A stretch of 64,000 nt of DNA from an uncultured Thiodictyon sp. Lineage in GTDB: Bacteria; Pseudomonadota; Gammaproteobacteria; Chromatiales; Chromatiaceae. Location of the stretch: NCBI RefSeq assembly GCF_903946935.1, contig NZ_CAJAXH010000071.1, forward strand, positions 17,137 to 81,136. The letters run 5' to 3'. The notes under the pieces were generated by a model. The model was not told the origin of the DNA, ran no database searches, and saw only the letters and a list, made by a program, of their open reading frames with translations. The stretch's first letter is position 1. Each line of letters begins with the position of its first letter. Shown piece by piece: positions 50,430-60,474 of this stretch. Made by a program: the position numbers and the translations under genes.

Positions 50430-50659
50430 TGGTCGCGCGAACTCCCCTTTTAGGCGATGGGTAACGAGCCGGGGAAGGCCGGCATCCCGCCGCTCGTCGT
50501 CGGCGCCAACTTTACCACGACGACCGCGCCCCAGGCCGCCCGGGTGAGTATCCGCGCCGGGGCCGGCCATTGAAGACCCTACCCGCCGCCGCCATTCATG
50601 CACCAAAGACGGTGCCAGTGGCGCCGGCATCGATTCACGCACATAACCCAGGTAGTTTC

Positions 50660-52690
50660 ATGTCCAATCCGCTCCTCGACCTGACGGGTCTCCCCGCCTT
50701 CACCCAGATCCTCCCGGAACATGTCGAACCCGCGCTGGACGCACGGATTGCCGCCTGCCGGGCCGAGATCGCGCGGCTCACCGGGACGATCGAGATACCC
50801 ACCTGGGAGAATTTCATCGAGCCGCTGGAGGAGATGGACGACACCCTGAACCGCACCTGGTCGCCGGTCGGGCACCTGAACGGGGTGATGAACAGCGACG
50901 CGTTGCGCGCCGCCTTCAACGCCTGCCTACCCAAGCTCAGCGACTACGGCACCGAGGTCGGCCAGAACGAGGACCTGTTCCGCGGCTATCGGACGGTCGC
51001 CGCGCAGGAGCACCTGGACCCGGTCCAGCGCAAGCTGTTGGACAACGCGCTGCGCGACTTCCACCTCTCCGGCGTCGACCTGCCCGCGGACAAGAAGGCC
51101 CGCTACAAGGCGATCAGCCAGGAGCTGTCCCAGCTCACCAGCAAGTACGCCGAGAACCTGCTCGACGCCACCAACGCCTGGAGCAAGCTGGTCACGGCGC
51201 CGGAGCAGCTCGCGGGGCTACCCGAATCCGCCCTGGGCCTGGCCCGCCAGAGCGCGCAACAACGCGACCTCGAGGGCTGGCTCCTGACGCTTGACATGCC
51301 CTCCTATATCCCGGTGATGACCTACGCGGACGACCGGGCGCTGCGCTTCGAGCTCTACCAGGCGTTCAGCACCCGCGCCTCCGACCAGGGCCCGCATGCC
51401 GGTCAGTGGGATAACGGCGAGTGCATGGAGCGCATCCTGGCGCTCAAGCACGAGCTGGCCCAGCTCCTGGGCTTCGCCAATTTCGCCGAACGCTCACTGG
51501 CCACCAAGATGGCGAACTCGCCGCAACAGGTGCTGGCCTTCCTGAACGACCTGGCCGAGCGCTCGCTCGCCCAGGCGCGCAACGAGTTGGAGCAATTGCG
51601 CGCCTTCGCCCTCGAGCACCACGGCCAGGAGCACCTGGAGCCCTGGGATCTAGGTTACTACGCCGAGAAGCTCCGCCTGCACCGCTACCAGATCAGCCAG
51701 GAGGAGTTGCGGCCCTATTTCCCAGTCTCGCGGGTCTTGACCGGGCTCTTCGGGGTGGCTGAACGACTCTTCGGGGTGAGCATTACCCAGGTCGAGGGGT
51801 TCGCGACCTATCACCCGGACGTGTCCTTCTTCGAGCTGCGCGATGCGGCGACCGGCCAACTGCGCGGCCAGTTCTTTCTCGACCCCTTCGCCCGTCCCAA
51901 CAAGCGCGGCGGGGCCTGGATGGATGTCTGCACCAACCGGCTGCACACGGCTCGTTATGACCAGATCCCGGTCGCCTATCTGGTGTGCAATTTCAGCCCG
52001 CCGATCGGGGACCAGCCCTCGCTCCTGACCCACGGCGAGGTAGAGACCCTGTTCCACGAGTTCGGCCATGGGCTGCACCACCTGCTCACCCGGGTGGACT
52101 ATCCGGCGGTGGCCGGGATCAACGGTGTCGCCTGGGACGCGGTGGAGCTGCCCAGCCAGTTCATGGAAAACTGGTGCTGGGAGCGTGAATCACTCGACCT
52201 CTTCGCCGCCCACTGGGAGACCGGCGAGCCACTCCCGGCGGACCTCTATGGGCGCATGCTGGCGGCCAAGAACTTCCAGTCGGCGATGCAGATGCTGCGG
52301 CAACTCGAATTCTCACTGTTCGACTTCCGTCTGCATCTGGAATACGATCCAGCCCGCGGCGGGCGTATCTACGAGCTCATCGAGGAGATACGCGACCGGA
52401 TCGCCGTGGTGCGGCCACCCGCCTTCAATCGCTTCGCCCATAGCTTCTCGCACATCTTCGCCGGGGGCTATGCCGCCGGGTATTACAGCTACAAATGGGC
52501 GGAGGTCCTATCGGCGGACGCCTTCTCGCTGTTCGAGGAGCGCGGGGTCTTCGACGCGGCCGCTGGACGGGCCTTCAAAGAGAATATCCTGGAGCAAGGC
52601 GGCTCCCGGGACGCCATGGCACTCTATGTCGATTTCCGCGGGCGCGAGCCGACCACGGACGCGCTGTTGCGGCATTCGGGCATCGCGTAG
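50660..52690 (+). CDS. prlC: Oligopeptidase A (M3 family)
   Basis: This 676-residue cytoplasmic zinc metallopeptidase degrades signal-peptide and other short peptides. It starts MSNPLLDLTGLPAFTQILPEHV; a longer open frame upstream is not family sequence. The zinc site is FHEFGHGLHHLL (His466, Glu467, His470), with the third ligand Glu in NWCWERESL. GGYAAGYYSYKWAEVLSADAF is the M3 C-terminal signature. The stop codon lies inside a 17-bp perfect hairpin. Confidence 0.97.
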   Translation: MSNPLLDLTGLPAFTQILPEHVEPALDARIAACRAEIARLTGTIEIPTWENFIEPLEEMDDTLNRTWSPVGHLNGVMNSDALRAAFNACLPKLSDYGTEVGQNEDLFRGYRTVAAQEHLDPVQRKLLDNALRDFHLSGVDLPADKKARYKAISQELSQLTSKYAENLLDATNAWSKLVTAPEQLAGLPESALGLARQSAQQRDLEGWLLTLDMPSYIPVMTYADDRALRFELYQAFSTRASDQGPHAGQWDNGECMERILALKHELAQLLGFANFAERSLATKMANSPQQVLAFLNDLAERSLAQARNELEQLRAFALEHHGQEHLEPWDLGYYAEKLRLHRYQISQEELRPYFPVSRVLTGLFGVAERLFGVSITQVEGFATYHPDVSFFELRDAATGQLRGQFFLDPFARPNKRGGAWMDVCTNRLHTARYDQIPVAYLVCNFSPPIGDQPSLLTHGEVETLFHEFGHGLHHLLTRVDYPAVAGINGVAWDAVELPSQFMENWCWERESLDLFAAHWETGEPLPADLYGRMLAAKNFQSAMQMLRQLEFSLFDFRLHLEYDPARGGRIYELIEEIRDRIAVVRPPAFNRFAHSFSHIFAGGYAAGYYSYKWAEVLSADAFSLFEERGVFDAAAGRAFKENILEQGGSRDAMALYVDFRGREPTTDALLRHSGIA

Positions 52691-52727
52691 GCTGGGCCTC
52701 GTTCCCGCTCGGCCCAGCCTACGCGAT
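52682..52727 (+). repeat. Perfect 17-bp hairpin spanning the prlC stop codon
   Basis: ATCGCGTAGGCTGGGCC (52682-52698), a 12-base loop and GGCCCAGCCTACGCGAT (52711-52727) are exact inverses. The prlC TAG is at 52688-52690 inside the left arm. It has no T run, so it is more likely a dispersed palindrome than an intrinsic terminator. Confidence 0.9.
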
Positions 52728-52781
52728 TGTGAAACCAACAGCCTACAGCGTTAGGCGCCATGAACGATGGAGAAATGACCG

Positions 52782-53609
52782 ATGAAAACTTGGGTGAAGG
52801 TGGTGCTGGGCGTGGTTGCTGTGATTGGTGTCGCAATCGGCGGTGTGTTCTATCTGACCGCGGGGATGGTCGATACCGCGGATGGGTTCTTTACCGCGGT
52901 CAGGCAAGACGACATGACCAAGGCGCGTACTTACCTGGCCGAGGGTTTCAAGGCACGCACGGACGAGCAGGCCCTGAAGGCCTTCCTCGACCAGAGTGCG
53001 CTCACCCGCTTCAAAGCGACCAGTTGGTCGAACCGGCAAATGAGCGGTGGCCGCGGGGAGCTGGAGGGCACCATTACGACAGATACCGGCGGCACGCTAC
53101 CGATTAAATTGACCTTCGTAAAGGAAGGCGACACCTGGAAGATCTTCGAACTCGGCAAACCGGCGGCCGGGCTACAGACGGCAAACGCCGCCCCCAACGC
53201 TCCTCCGGAACAGGCCGCCGCGGTCAATTTCAGTGCCTCCTCGCCCCCCGTTCAGGAACAGGGCGGCGCGCTCGCCCTGGTCAAGCAGTCAATGCACGAC
53301 TTCACCGTTTCCGCGGAAAAGAAGAGCATGGAACACTTCCGTGACTCAGTATCAAAGCTGTGGCGGGAACAGGTCACGAGCGTTCAACTCGACGAGGCCT
53401 TTAAGCCGCTCACCGAGTCCGGCGCCGATTGGACGGTACTCGATGGCTTTGACCCGATCTTATCGTCCGACGGTACGATCGATAAAGACGGGGTCTTGCT
53501 GCTGACCGGCTACTACCCCACCAAGCCCAGCCAAGTCTATTTCGAGCAGCGGTTAATCCGTGAGGGCGACGCCTGGAAACTGATCGGCTTTAAGGTCGAG
53601 GCGAAATAG
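52782..53609 (+). CDS. Membrane-anchored protein with duplicated NTF2-like domain
   Basis: This 275-residue protein has one N-terminal hydrophobic anchor (residues ~5-28, VKVVLGVVAVIGVAIGGVFYL). Two similar extracytoplasmic modules follow: residues ~32-125 (DGFFTAVRQDDMTKARTYLAEGFKA...WKIFELGKP) and ~160-273 (SMHDFTVSAEKKSMEHFRDSVSKLW...WKLIGFKVE). Each ends with a Gly/Asp-W-K strand, as in DUF4864/DUF4878 NTF2-like domains. Function is unknown; the location is presumably periplasmic. Confidence 0.75.
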   Translation: MKTWVKVVLGVVAVIGVAIGGVFYLTAGMVDTADGFFTAVRQDDMTKARTYLAEGFKARTDEQALKAFLDQSALTRFKATSWSNRQMSGGRGELEGTITTDTGGTLPIKLTFVKEGDTWKIFELGKPAAGLQTANAAPNAPPEQAAAVNFSASSPPVQEQGGALALVKQSMHDFTVSAEKKSMEHFRDSVSKLWREQVTSVQLDEAFKPLTESGADWTVLDGFDPILSSDGTIDKDGVLLLTGYYPTKPSQVYFEQRLIREGDAWKLIGFKVEAK

Positions 53610-53619
53610 CCCCGCGCCT

Positions 53620-53795
53620 AGTGACCGCAGAAGGAATAATTGTCACGCCAAGGCGCCAAGCGCGCCAAGGTCTGGCAGTCAGGTATCGCCGTTGAGCGAT
53701 TGACCCGGCGGGCATTCTGATGACTTCAGCTACGCAACTGCATTTCTTGGCGAGCTTGGCGCCTTGGCGTGAGCAATGACCGGATTTAGGTTCAC
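53620..53795 (-). repeat. ~160-bp structured dispersed repeat, copy 2 (inverted)
   Basis: The arms TTGTCACGCCAAGGCGCCAA (from 53640) and TTGGCGCCTTGGCGTGAGCA (to ~53778) pair. The interior GATTGACCCGGCGGGCATTC, inverted, matches the interior of the copy at 9062-9235. The outer flank CCGGATTTAGGTT matches the AACCCAAATCCGG end. It fills the spacer between the NTF2-like and rhodanese genes. Confidence 0.85.
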
Positions 53796-54262
53796 TGATC
53801 GCGGGGACGCATCTGTTCGGGCCGCAGTCGCGGCGTGAAATAGACGTCGGCCAGGTCCAGGTCCACGGCGGCCCCGCGGTCATCCACCAAGGGCTGCTCG
53901 TCGTCCTTCCAGCCGCGCAGTCCGGTGCGCAGCGAGGCGACATTGGTAAATCCCAGAGTCATCAACGAGCTGCCAGCCAGGACGCTGCGATAACCGGAGC
54001 GACAGACCACCACCACTTCGCGGCCGCGCGCCCGCACCAGCTCGGGGACGGTCTCCTCATAGTCCCACTCGCAGGCGGACTCCAGTATCCCGCGGGGGCA
54101 GTTCAGCGAGCCGGCGATATGCATGGCGGAAAATTCATCCGGCTCGCGCACATCCACGATCATCAGGTCCGGGTTCTCTTGCCGCCGCTCCGCCAGGTCC
54201 CAGGGCATGATCTCCGGGACTTCTTGCAGGCAACCCCTGACCAGTTCGAGAAAATTTTTCAT
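53792..54262 (-). CDS. Rhodanese-like sulfurtransferase
   Basis: This 156-residue protein has a single rhodanese domain: DLMIVDVREPDEFSAMHIAGSLNCPRGIL. The active loop CRSGYRS has nucleophile Cys87, and TLGFTNVASLRTGLRGWKDDEQPLV ends the domain. The six-residue loop size fits thiosulfate/polysulfide sulfurtransferases, plausible in sulfur metabolism. The start at 54262 is MKNFLELVRG, and no signal peptide is seen. A C-terminal tail of about 25 residues extends beyond the domain. Confidence 0.93.
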   Translation of the reverse strand: MKNFLELVRGCLQEVPEIMPWDLAERRQENPDLMIVDVREPDEFSAMHIAGSLNCPRGILESACEWDYEETVPELVRARGREVVVVCRSGYRSVLAGSSLMTLGFTNVASLRTGLRGWKDDEQPLVDDRGAAVDLDLADVYFTPRLRPEQMRPRDQ

Positions 54263-54466
54263 GCAGCCGCTGAACCTCTGACCGTGATTGGTAGGCACCG
54301 GGCAGTCGCCCGGGGCGTTTGCCATAGGATAACACCCCCAACCAGCCCCTGCCCCAGGCCCAGGTGAGCGCCGTCGGCGGCCGTCGGCCGATTGCCAGGG
54401 GCCGCGGATCTCTGCGATCCTGTCTTATCCGCGAAACCGCGACCGACCAACGACTCAATCAACGCG

Positions 54467-55282
54467 ATGCCGAGCCCCCCCAAAGCCAAGCCACTGCATG
54501 TCGCCGGCCAGTTCTGGCTCGATATGGACGATGTCGCCTTTCTCGGCGAGCAGCGCATCGCGCTCCTGGAGCAGATCGGCGAGCGGGGCTCCATCACCCA
54601 GGCGGCCAAGGCGCTCAAGGTCAGCTATAAGGCGGCCTGGGACGCGGTGGACGCCATCAACAACCTGGCCCCTTCTCCGCTGGTCGAGTCCGCCGTCGGC
54701 GGGCGTGGCGGCGGCGGCGCCCGGCTCACCGACGAGGGCCGCCGCCTGATCGCCGCCTACCGGACCATCGCCGCCGAATACCAGCGTTTTCTCGACGGGA
54801 TCAACGCCGCCATGGGCGACCCCGGCGCGGCGCTCGGCCTGTTGCGGCGGCTCGCCCGGCGCACCAGCGCCCGCAACCAGTTCATCGGTCGGATCGTCGC
54901 GGTCAGCGCCCGCACCGTCGACGCCGAGGTCACCATTGAGGTCCAGGGCGGCCAACGCATCGCCGCCGGGGTCACCAACGAGAGCGTCGAACAGTTGAGC
55001 CTGCGCCCGGGCCGCACCGTCTGGGCCCTGGTCAAGGCGGTCGCCGTCGGCATCGCCCGCGACCCGCCGGCCGCCACACCGGGGACCAACACACTGTGCG
55101 GTGAGGTGCAACGCATCACCCGCGGCGAGGGCTCGGCCGAGGTCGTGATCGCCCTGCCCGCGGGGCTTAGCGTGTGCGGGGTCATCAGCACCGAACTGCT
55201 GGAGCGGCTCGCCATCGCCGAGCAGACCCCGGCGTGCGCCGTATTCCCCACCGTCGGGGTCATCGTCGGCGTGGACGACTAA
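54467..55282 (+). CDS. modE: Molybdate-responsive transcription regulator ModE
   Basis: This 271-residue regulator has an N-terminal LysR-like winged helix (residues ~18-95, IALLEQIGERGSITQAAKALKVSYKAAWDAV...LVESAVGGRGGGGARLTDEGRRLI). Two C-terminal TOBE/Mop domains follow (SARNQFIGRIVAVSARTVDAEVTIEVQGG and TNTLCGEVQRITRGEGSAEVVIALPAG). On binding molybdate it should repress modABC and control Mo-enzyme genes. A ModE-like box lies before modA. It is coded just upstream of nifQ and the mop/mod genes. Confidence 0.96.
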   Translation: MPSPPKAKPLHVAGQFWLDMDDVAFLGEQRIALLEQIGERGSITQAAKALKVSYKAAWDAVDAINNLAPSPLVESAVGGRGGGGARLTDEGRRLIAAYRTIAAEYQRFLDGINAAMGDPGAALGLLRRLARRTSARNQFIGRIVAVSARTVDAEVTIEVQGGQRIAAGVTNESVEQLSLRPGRTVWALVKAVAVGIARDPPAATPGTNTLCGEVQRITRGEGSAEVVIALPAGLSVCGVISTELLERLAIAEQTPACAVFPTVGVIVGVDD

Positions 55283-55424
55283 CGGCCAGCGCGCCCGGGC
55301 CACGCCGCGGGATGACGATCGCGATTGAGCAAGGCCAACGTGGGAAACCCTACAGTCACACCCCGCCCGACCCACCGACGGCGACAAAATGCCCGCCCAA
55401 AGGCAGCTAAAGAAAACTCCAAGC

Positions 55425-55605
55425 GACTATTTAACCTAGGAAAGACCAGTTCTCACGCCGAGACGCCAAGCTCGGCAAGGTTTTTCAACGCGTTATCCCC
55501 GCTTGGCGACTCACCCGCCGGGTGATTCGGATGCTGTCCAGATGCCCTTGATGTTTCTTGGCGTCTTGGCGTGAGCAACTTCGGGATGTAGGTTGATCGA
55601 GTCAT
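55425..55605 (-). repeat. ~160-bp structured dispersed repeat, copy 3 (inverted)
   Basis: The left arm TTCTCACGCCGAGACGCCAA (from ~55450) pairs with TTCTTGGCGTCTTGGCGTGA (to ~55575). The interior, read on the minus strand, contains CAGCATCC, ATCACCCGGCGGGTGAGTCG and GATAACGCG, near-identical to copy 1. The end flank AACCTACATCCCGAA matches the AACCCAAATCCGGGAA end of copy 1. It lies in the gene-free modE-nifQ spacer (55283-55776), just upstream of the sigma-54 promoter. Confidence 0.88.
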
Positions 55606-55622
55606 TTTTACATCAAATATCA

Positions 55623-55640
55623 TTGGCATCCGGTTTGCTT
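55623..55640 (+). promoter_or_regulatory. Candidate sigma-54 promoter for nifQ
   Basis: TTGGCATCCGGTTTGCTT has GG (55625-55626) and GC (55637-55638) exactly ten bases apart and matches TGGCAC-N5-TTGC closely. It points to nifQ, whose ATG is 137 bases downstream. nif genes use sigma-54 with NifA; no TGT-N10-ACA NifA site was found by eye nearby. Confidence 0.6.
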
Positions 55641-55776
55641 AAATAACGGCGCGACACTGAACCACCAACCGACCAACCCCCTCTGAGGACGCCACGAATG
55701 ATCGAACCTGCCCAGCCTGGCCCCTCAGCCACCTGTGTGCCCAGGGCGAAACCGAGCTGATTGAGCAAATGCCGCG

Positions 55777-56340
55777 ATGACCACGCCCCCCCGGATACAC
55801 GACCAAGCGAGCTTGCTGGCGACCGCCCGCGACCCGGCCGACGAGCTGACCCTGGCCTTTGCCTGTGTCATCGGTCAGGCACTGGCGGTCGGTCAGCGCC
55901 CACTGATCCGCGGACTCCCCGCGGCCGACTTCCAGAGGCTCCTGGACGCCTATTTTCCCGGTGCTGGCCTGGTCAACGACGAGACCGCCGCCGACCCGGC
56001 ACTGGCGGACGAGTTGGCGGACCTCTTGGAACTCCTGCTGGAGTTTCGTCGCGAGCCCAGCGAGGCGCTCACCTGGTTGAGCCACGCGGTCGCCTCAGCG
56101 GCGCTGCGCGACAACCACCTATGGCAGGACATGGGGCTGCCCAATCGCGCGTTGCTTTCCGCGCTGATGACACACCAGTTCCCCGGGCTCGCTACGCTCA
56201 ACTCGGGGGACATGAAATGGAAGAAGTTTTTCTACCGCAAACTGTGCGAGCGGGCCGACGTGCCCATCTGCAAGTCGCCGCACTGTGAGCAGTGCGTGGA
56301 CTACCGCGCCTGCTTCTCGCACACGGACGACCACATCTAA
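55777..56340 (+). CDS. nifQ: Nitrogen fixation protein NifQ
   Basis: This 187-residue iron-sulfur molybdenum protein delivers Mo to FeMo-cofactor synthesis on NifEN/NifH. The diagnostic C-terminal motif CKSPHCEQCVDYRAC (Cx4Cx2Cx5C) is intact. The central helices LWQDMGLPNRALLSALMTHQFPGLA and MKWKKFFYRKLCE are family-typical. No other nif gene is in the window; its linkage to modE and mod genes is functionally sensible. The sigma-54 candidate upstream supports nif-type control. Confidence 0.95.
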   Translation: MTTPPRIHDQASLLATARDPADELTLAFACVIGQALAVGQRPLIRGLPAADFQRLLDAYFPGAGLVNDETAADPALADELADLLELLLEFRREPSEALTWLSHAVASAALRDNHLWQDMGLPNRALLSALMTHQFPGLATLNSGDMKWKKFFYRKLCERADVPICKSPHCEQCVDYRACFSHTDDHI

Positions 56341-56431
56341 CGGCCATGGCGCCCGCACCACCCCGAAAGATGAAAGTGGCGGGCGCCTTGGCCGTTCCCC
56401 CTCCCCACCCTCCCCCAATAGGGGAGGGAGA

Positions 56432-56463
56432 ATTGGACCGCGCTCCCGGCGCGACTTTCACGG
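56432..56463 (-). repeat. CGTGARAGTCGCGCCGGGAG dispersed repeat, copy 2
   Basis: Read on the minus strand, CCGTGAAAGTCGCGCCGGGA then GCGCGGTCCAAT matches 36483-36514. A G-run hairpin (CTCCCC/GGGGAG) at ~56409-56429 adjoins it. The rest of 56341-56556 has no gene. Confidence 0.7.
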
Positions 56464-56556
56464 CAACGCGCCGGCCCGCAGACCGCGACGCACCCATGTT
56501 GGGCGCGACCGATCCGCGGGCCAAACCTGCGCTATATCTTGGTGCGAATAACGCGA

Positions 56557-56985
56557 TCAGACCGCCACGCCCAAAATCACCGTAAGCGCCTTGAATACCG
56601 CGGTAGCCGCCCCACCCTCCTTGAGGCCCAGCTCGGCCGCCGCCTCATGGGTGATGGTGGCCTGGACCTCGCTACCGCCCCCCAGGGCAATCGTCACCTC
56701 GACATTCACCGGCCCCATCGTCAATGACTTGATGGTGCCCTCCAGGCAGTTACGGGCGCTGATCCGCATGCCGGTGGCATCGGTCATGACCATCACCGAG
56801 GACGCCTTGATCAGCGCCATGACATCCCCACCGACCTTCAAATTCAGCGCATTGGCGCTTTCGTTGGTCACCATGGCGACGATTTTCTGGCCGCCCGGCA
56901 GGGTCACATCGACCTCGCTGTTGACTGCACCGACCTTGATGGCCGAGACGGTGCCGGAATACTGGTTGCGTGCGCTGATTTTCAT
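56557..56985 (-). CDS. mop: Di-Mop molybdate-binding protein
   Basis: This 142-residue protein is made of two TOBE/Mop repeats (residues ~1-70 and ~73-142). The repeats start MKISARNQYSGTVSAIKVGA and MRISARNCLEGTIKSLTMGP, each followed by a VxLGGG-type loop and a TNES/THEA signature. Such ModG-like proteins store molybdate in the cytosol. GAGG lies before the ATG at 56985. It is convergent with nifQ and divergent from modA. Confidence 0.95.
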   Translation of the reverse strand: MKISARNQYSGTVSAIKVGAVNSEVDVTLPGGQKIVAMVTNESANALNLKVGGDVMALIKASSVMVMTDATGMRISARNCLEGTIKSLTMGPVNVEVTIALGGGSEVQATITHEAAAELGLKEGGAATAVFKALTVILGVAV

Positions 56986-57059
56986 GAGAAACCTCGTTTA
57001 ACTGAGAGCGGATTCCGTGGACTCGGCCCGACTGGGCCGCCACAACCCGCACAGTGTAA

Positions 57060-57974
<915 letters not shown>

Positions 57975-57981
57975 GCTATCC

Positions 57982-58036
57982 CCGTGGGAGCGGCGTCCCG
58001 CCGCGACCGGTCTTGCCCGGGGCGTCGCTCCCACAA
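57982..58036 (+). repeat. REP-like hairpin between modA and modB
   Basis: GTGGGAGCGGCGTCCCGCCG then CGAC (57984-58007) and GCGTCGCTCCCAC (ending 58034) are inverted. The first unit has diverged from the GTGGGAGCGGCTTCAGCCGC family. It fills the 78-base intergenic space inside the operon. Confidence 0.75.
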
Positions 58037-58052
58037 CACCTGAGACGAGACC

Positions 58053-58730
58053 ATGCCGCTCAGTGACAGCGATCTGCAATCCATCTGGCTCACCCTGCGG
58101 CTGGCGACTGTGGTCACGACGATCCTCTTGTTTCTGGGCACGCCCGTTGCCTGGTGGCTGGCGCGTACCCGCTCGCGCTGGAAGGGTCCGATCGGTGCCG
58201 TGGTCGCGCTGCCGCTGGTGTTGCCGCCGTCGGTGCTCGGCTTCTATCTGTTGGTCGCGATGGGGCCGCACGGGCCGGTCGGCCAGTTAACCCAGGCGCT
58301 GGGCCTGGGGCTCTTGCCCTTCACCTTCTGGGGCCTGGTGGTGGCCTCGGTCTTTTATTCCCTCCCTTTCATGGTGCAGCCGGTGCAAAACGCCTTCGAG
58401 GCGATCGGCGATCGCCCACTGGAGGTGGCCGCCACGCTGCGCGCCTCGCCCCTGGATGCCTTCTTCAGCGTCGCCCTGCCCTTGGCCGCGCCCGGATTTC
58501 TCACCGCCGGTATACTCACCTTCGCCCACACGGTGGGTGAGTTCGGCGTGGTGCTGATGATCGGCGGCAACATCCCCGGGGTAACCCGGGTGGCCTCGGT
58601 GCAGATCTATGACCATGTCGAGGCGATGGAGTATAGCGACGCCCATCGCCTGGCCGCGATCCTGTTGATCTTCTCCTTTCTGGTCCTGCTGGCGCTCTAC
58701 CTGTGGCGCCCGAACCCCAAGAACACCTGA
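58053..58730 (+). CDS. modB: Molybdate ABC transporter permease ModB
   Basis: This 225-residue inner-membrane permease has five to six hydrophobic segments (first ~12-34). Conserved blocks are [47 protein letters not shown] and the EAA loop region [36 protein letters not shown]. The length is standard. modC follows after 17 bases. Confidence 0.97.
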   Translation: MPLSDSDLQSIWLTLRLATVVTTILLFLGTPVAWWLARTRSRWKGPIGAVVALPLVLPPSVLGFYLLVAMGPHGPVGQLTQALGLGLLPFTFWGLVVASVFYSLPFMVQPVQNAFEAIGDRPLEVAATLRASPLDAFFSVALPLAAPGFLTAGILTFAHTVGEFGVVLMIGGNIPGVTRVASVQIYDHVEAMEYSDAHRLAAILLIFSFLVLLALYLWRPNPKNT

Positions 58731-58747
58731 GCCACCCCTGAGCTACC

Positions 58748-59824
58748 ATGGATTCGATCACCGCACGCCTCCACCTGGAGTGGCCCGGCTTCACCCTGGA
58801 CGTGGACGAGCGCCTGCCGGGGCGCGGGGTCACGGCCCTGTTCGGGCACTCGGGTTCCGGCAAGACCACCTTGCTGCGCTGCATCGCCGGTCTGGAGCGC
58901 CCGCGCGAGGGGCGGGTCTCCTTCCAGGGCGAGGTCTGGCAGGACGCGCACACCTGGGTGCCGACCCACCGTCGCCCGCTGGGCTATGTCTTTCAGGAGG
59001 CCAGCCTGTTCCCCCACCTCACGGTCCAGGGCAACCTGCGCTTCGGCCAGCGGCGCGCGGCCGGGAGCCGCACCGGCCTGGAGCAGGCGGTGGAACTGCT
59101 GGGCATCGGCCCCCTGCTCGGGCGCAAACCCGACCGGCTCTCCGGCGGCGAGCGCCAGCGGGTGGGGATCGCCCGCGCGCTGGCGGTCAATCCGCGCATC
59201 CTGTTGATGGACGAGCCGCTGGCCGCCCTTGACCATCAGCGCAAACAGGAGATCCTGCCCTATCTGGAGCGACTGCACGACACACTCTCGATCCCGGTGC
59301 TCTATGTCAGCCACGCCCCGGACGAGGTGGCGCGCCTCGCGGACCACCTGGTGGTGATGGACGCCGGCCGCGTGCTCGCCAGCGGCCCCCTGCAAGAAAC
59401 TCTGGCCCGGCTCGATCTGCCGATCCGCCTGGGCGAGGACGCCGGGGTGGTCTTGGAGGGGCGGATCGCCGAGCGCGACGCGCGCTGGCACCTGCTGCGG
59501 GTCGAGTGCGCCGGCGCCAGCCTCTGGGTACGCGACACCGGGGCCGCAATCGATCACCCGGTGCGGGTCCGCATACTGGCGCGGGATGTAAGTATTTCAC
59601 TGACTCACGCGGAAGGCACCAGCATCGTCAACAGCTTGCAGGCCAAGGTGGTCGCCCTGGGCGAGGACAGCCACCCGGCGCTCGCCCTGGTGCGACTCCA
59701 AGTGGGCACGGACGCGGGTGCCGCGACCGTGATCGCCCGTGTCACCCACCGCTCCGCCGACCACCTGGGACTCGCACCTGCGCTGGCGGTGTGGATTCAG
59801 ATTAAGGCGGTGGCGGTGCTGTGA
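58748..59824 (+). CDS. modC: Molybdate ABC transporter ATPase ModC
   Basis: This 358-residue ATPase has Walker A FGHSGSGKTTLLRCIAG, signature LSGGERQRVGIARAL, Walker B ILLMDEPLAALDHQRKQEILPYLERLHD and switch His in YVSHAPDEV. A C-terminal regulatory TOBE domain (residues ~295-356, TSIVNSLQAKVVALGEDSHPALALVRLQVG) binds molybdate. It completes modABC. Confidence 0.97.
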   Translation: MDSITARLHLEWPGFTLDVDERLPGRGVTALFGHSGSGKTTLLRCIAGLERPREGRVSFQGEVWQDAHTWVPTHRRPLGYVFQEASLFPHLTVQGNLRFGQRRAAGSRTGLEQAVELLGIGPLLGRKPDRLSGGERQRVGIARALAVNPRILLMDEPLAALDHQRKQEILPYLERLHDTLSIPVLYVSHAPDEVARLADHLVVMDAGRVLASGPLQETLARLDLPIRLGEDAGVVLEGRIAERDARWHLLRVECAGASLWVRDTGAAIDHPVRVRILARDVSISLTHAEGTSIVNSLQAKVVALGEDSHPALALVRLQVGTDAGAATVIARVTHRSADHLGLAPALAVWIQIKAVAVL

Positions 59825-59911
59825 GTCAAACGGCCAGCGTCTTGACGCGATGGCCAGCGGGTCGGATACTCCGGCACACCCGGTTGGATTCCCTCCCCTG
59901 TCGTTGCTGCC

Positions 59912-60397
59912 ATGACTGAACTCAGCACCCTATACCACACCGATTATTCCGCTTGGGCGCACCGCAACGCCGAGCTGATGCGCAGCGGTCACTATGAGGC
60001 GCTGGATGTCGCGCACCTCCTCGAAGAGCTTGACGACATGGGCAAGAGCGATCAACGCGAATTGGAAAACCGCCTGACGATCCTGCTCGCCCACCTCCTG
60101 AAATGGGAATACCAACTGCCGCTGTTGACGGCAAAATGGCAGGAATTTGACGGCCGCAGTTGGCGTTCCACGATCATCGAACAGCGCGACCGAATCGGCA
60201 AGCGACTGAAAAACACCCCCGGTCTGCAAAGAATCCTATTGGAGACGATTGCCGAGGCCTATGCCGACGCCGTCACGCTGGCGTGCAAGGAGACCCAACT
60301 GCCCGGCGAGACCTTTCCCGCCGCCTGCCCATACAGCACAACTGAGATCCTCGACGAAGACTATTATCCGGTGCGGCCCACACCAGGGGCCAAATAA
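59912..60397 (+). CDS. DUF29-family protein
   Basis: This 161-residue cytoplasmic protein has the family pattern: YHTDYSAWAHRNAELMRSGHYEALDVAHLLEELDDMGKSDQRELENRLTILLAHLLKWEYQ. An RSWRSTIIEQRDRI helix and a C-terminal PYSTTEILDEDYYP follow. DUF29 proteins are all-helical, common in cyanobacteria and sulfur bacteria, often in many copies, with no established function. It lies 87 bases after modC and may be independent. Confidence 0.88.
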   Translation: MTELSTLYHTDYSAWAHRNAELMRSGHYEALDVAHLLEELDDMGKSDQRELENRLTILLAHLLKWEYQLPLLTAKWQEFDGRSWRSTIIEQRDRIGKRLKNTPGLQRILLETIAEAYADAVTLACKETQLPGETFPAACPYSTTEILDEDYYPVRPTPGAK

Positions 60398-60474
60398 TCG
60401 ACCCATACGGCACCAGCCACCGGGCCTCGATCATGGCCTTGCGCTACCCGTCGCGGCCTGGGGGCCGCTCCTAC

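Noticed and set aside
55698..55760. 20-codon frame MIEPAQPGPSATCVPRAKPS upstream of nifQ
   Set aside because: It has no conserved features and is probably a chance frame in the nifQ leader.
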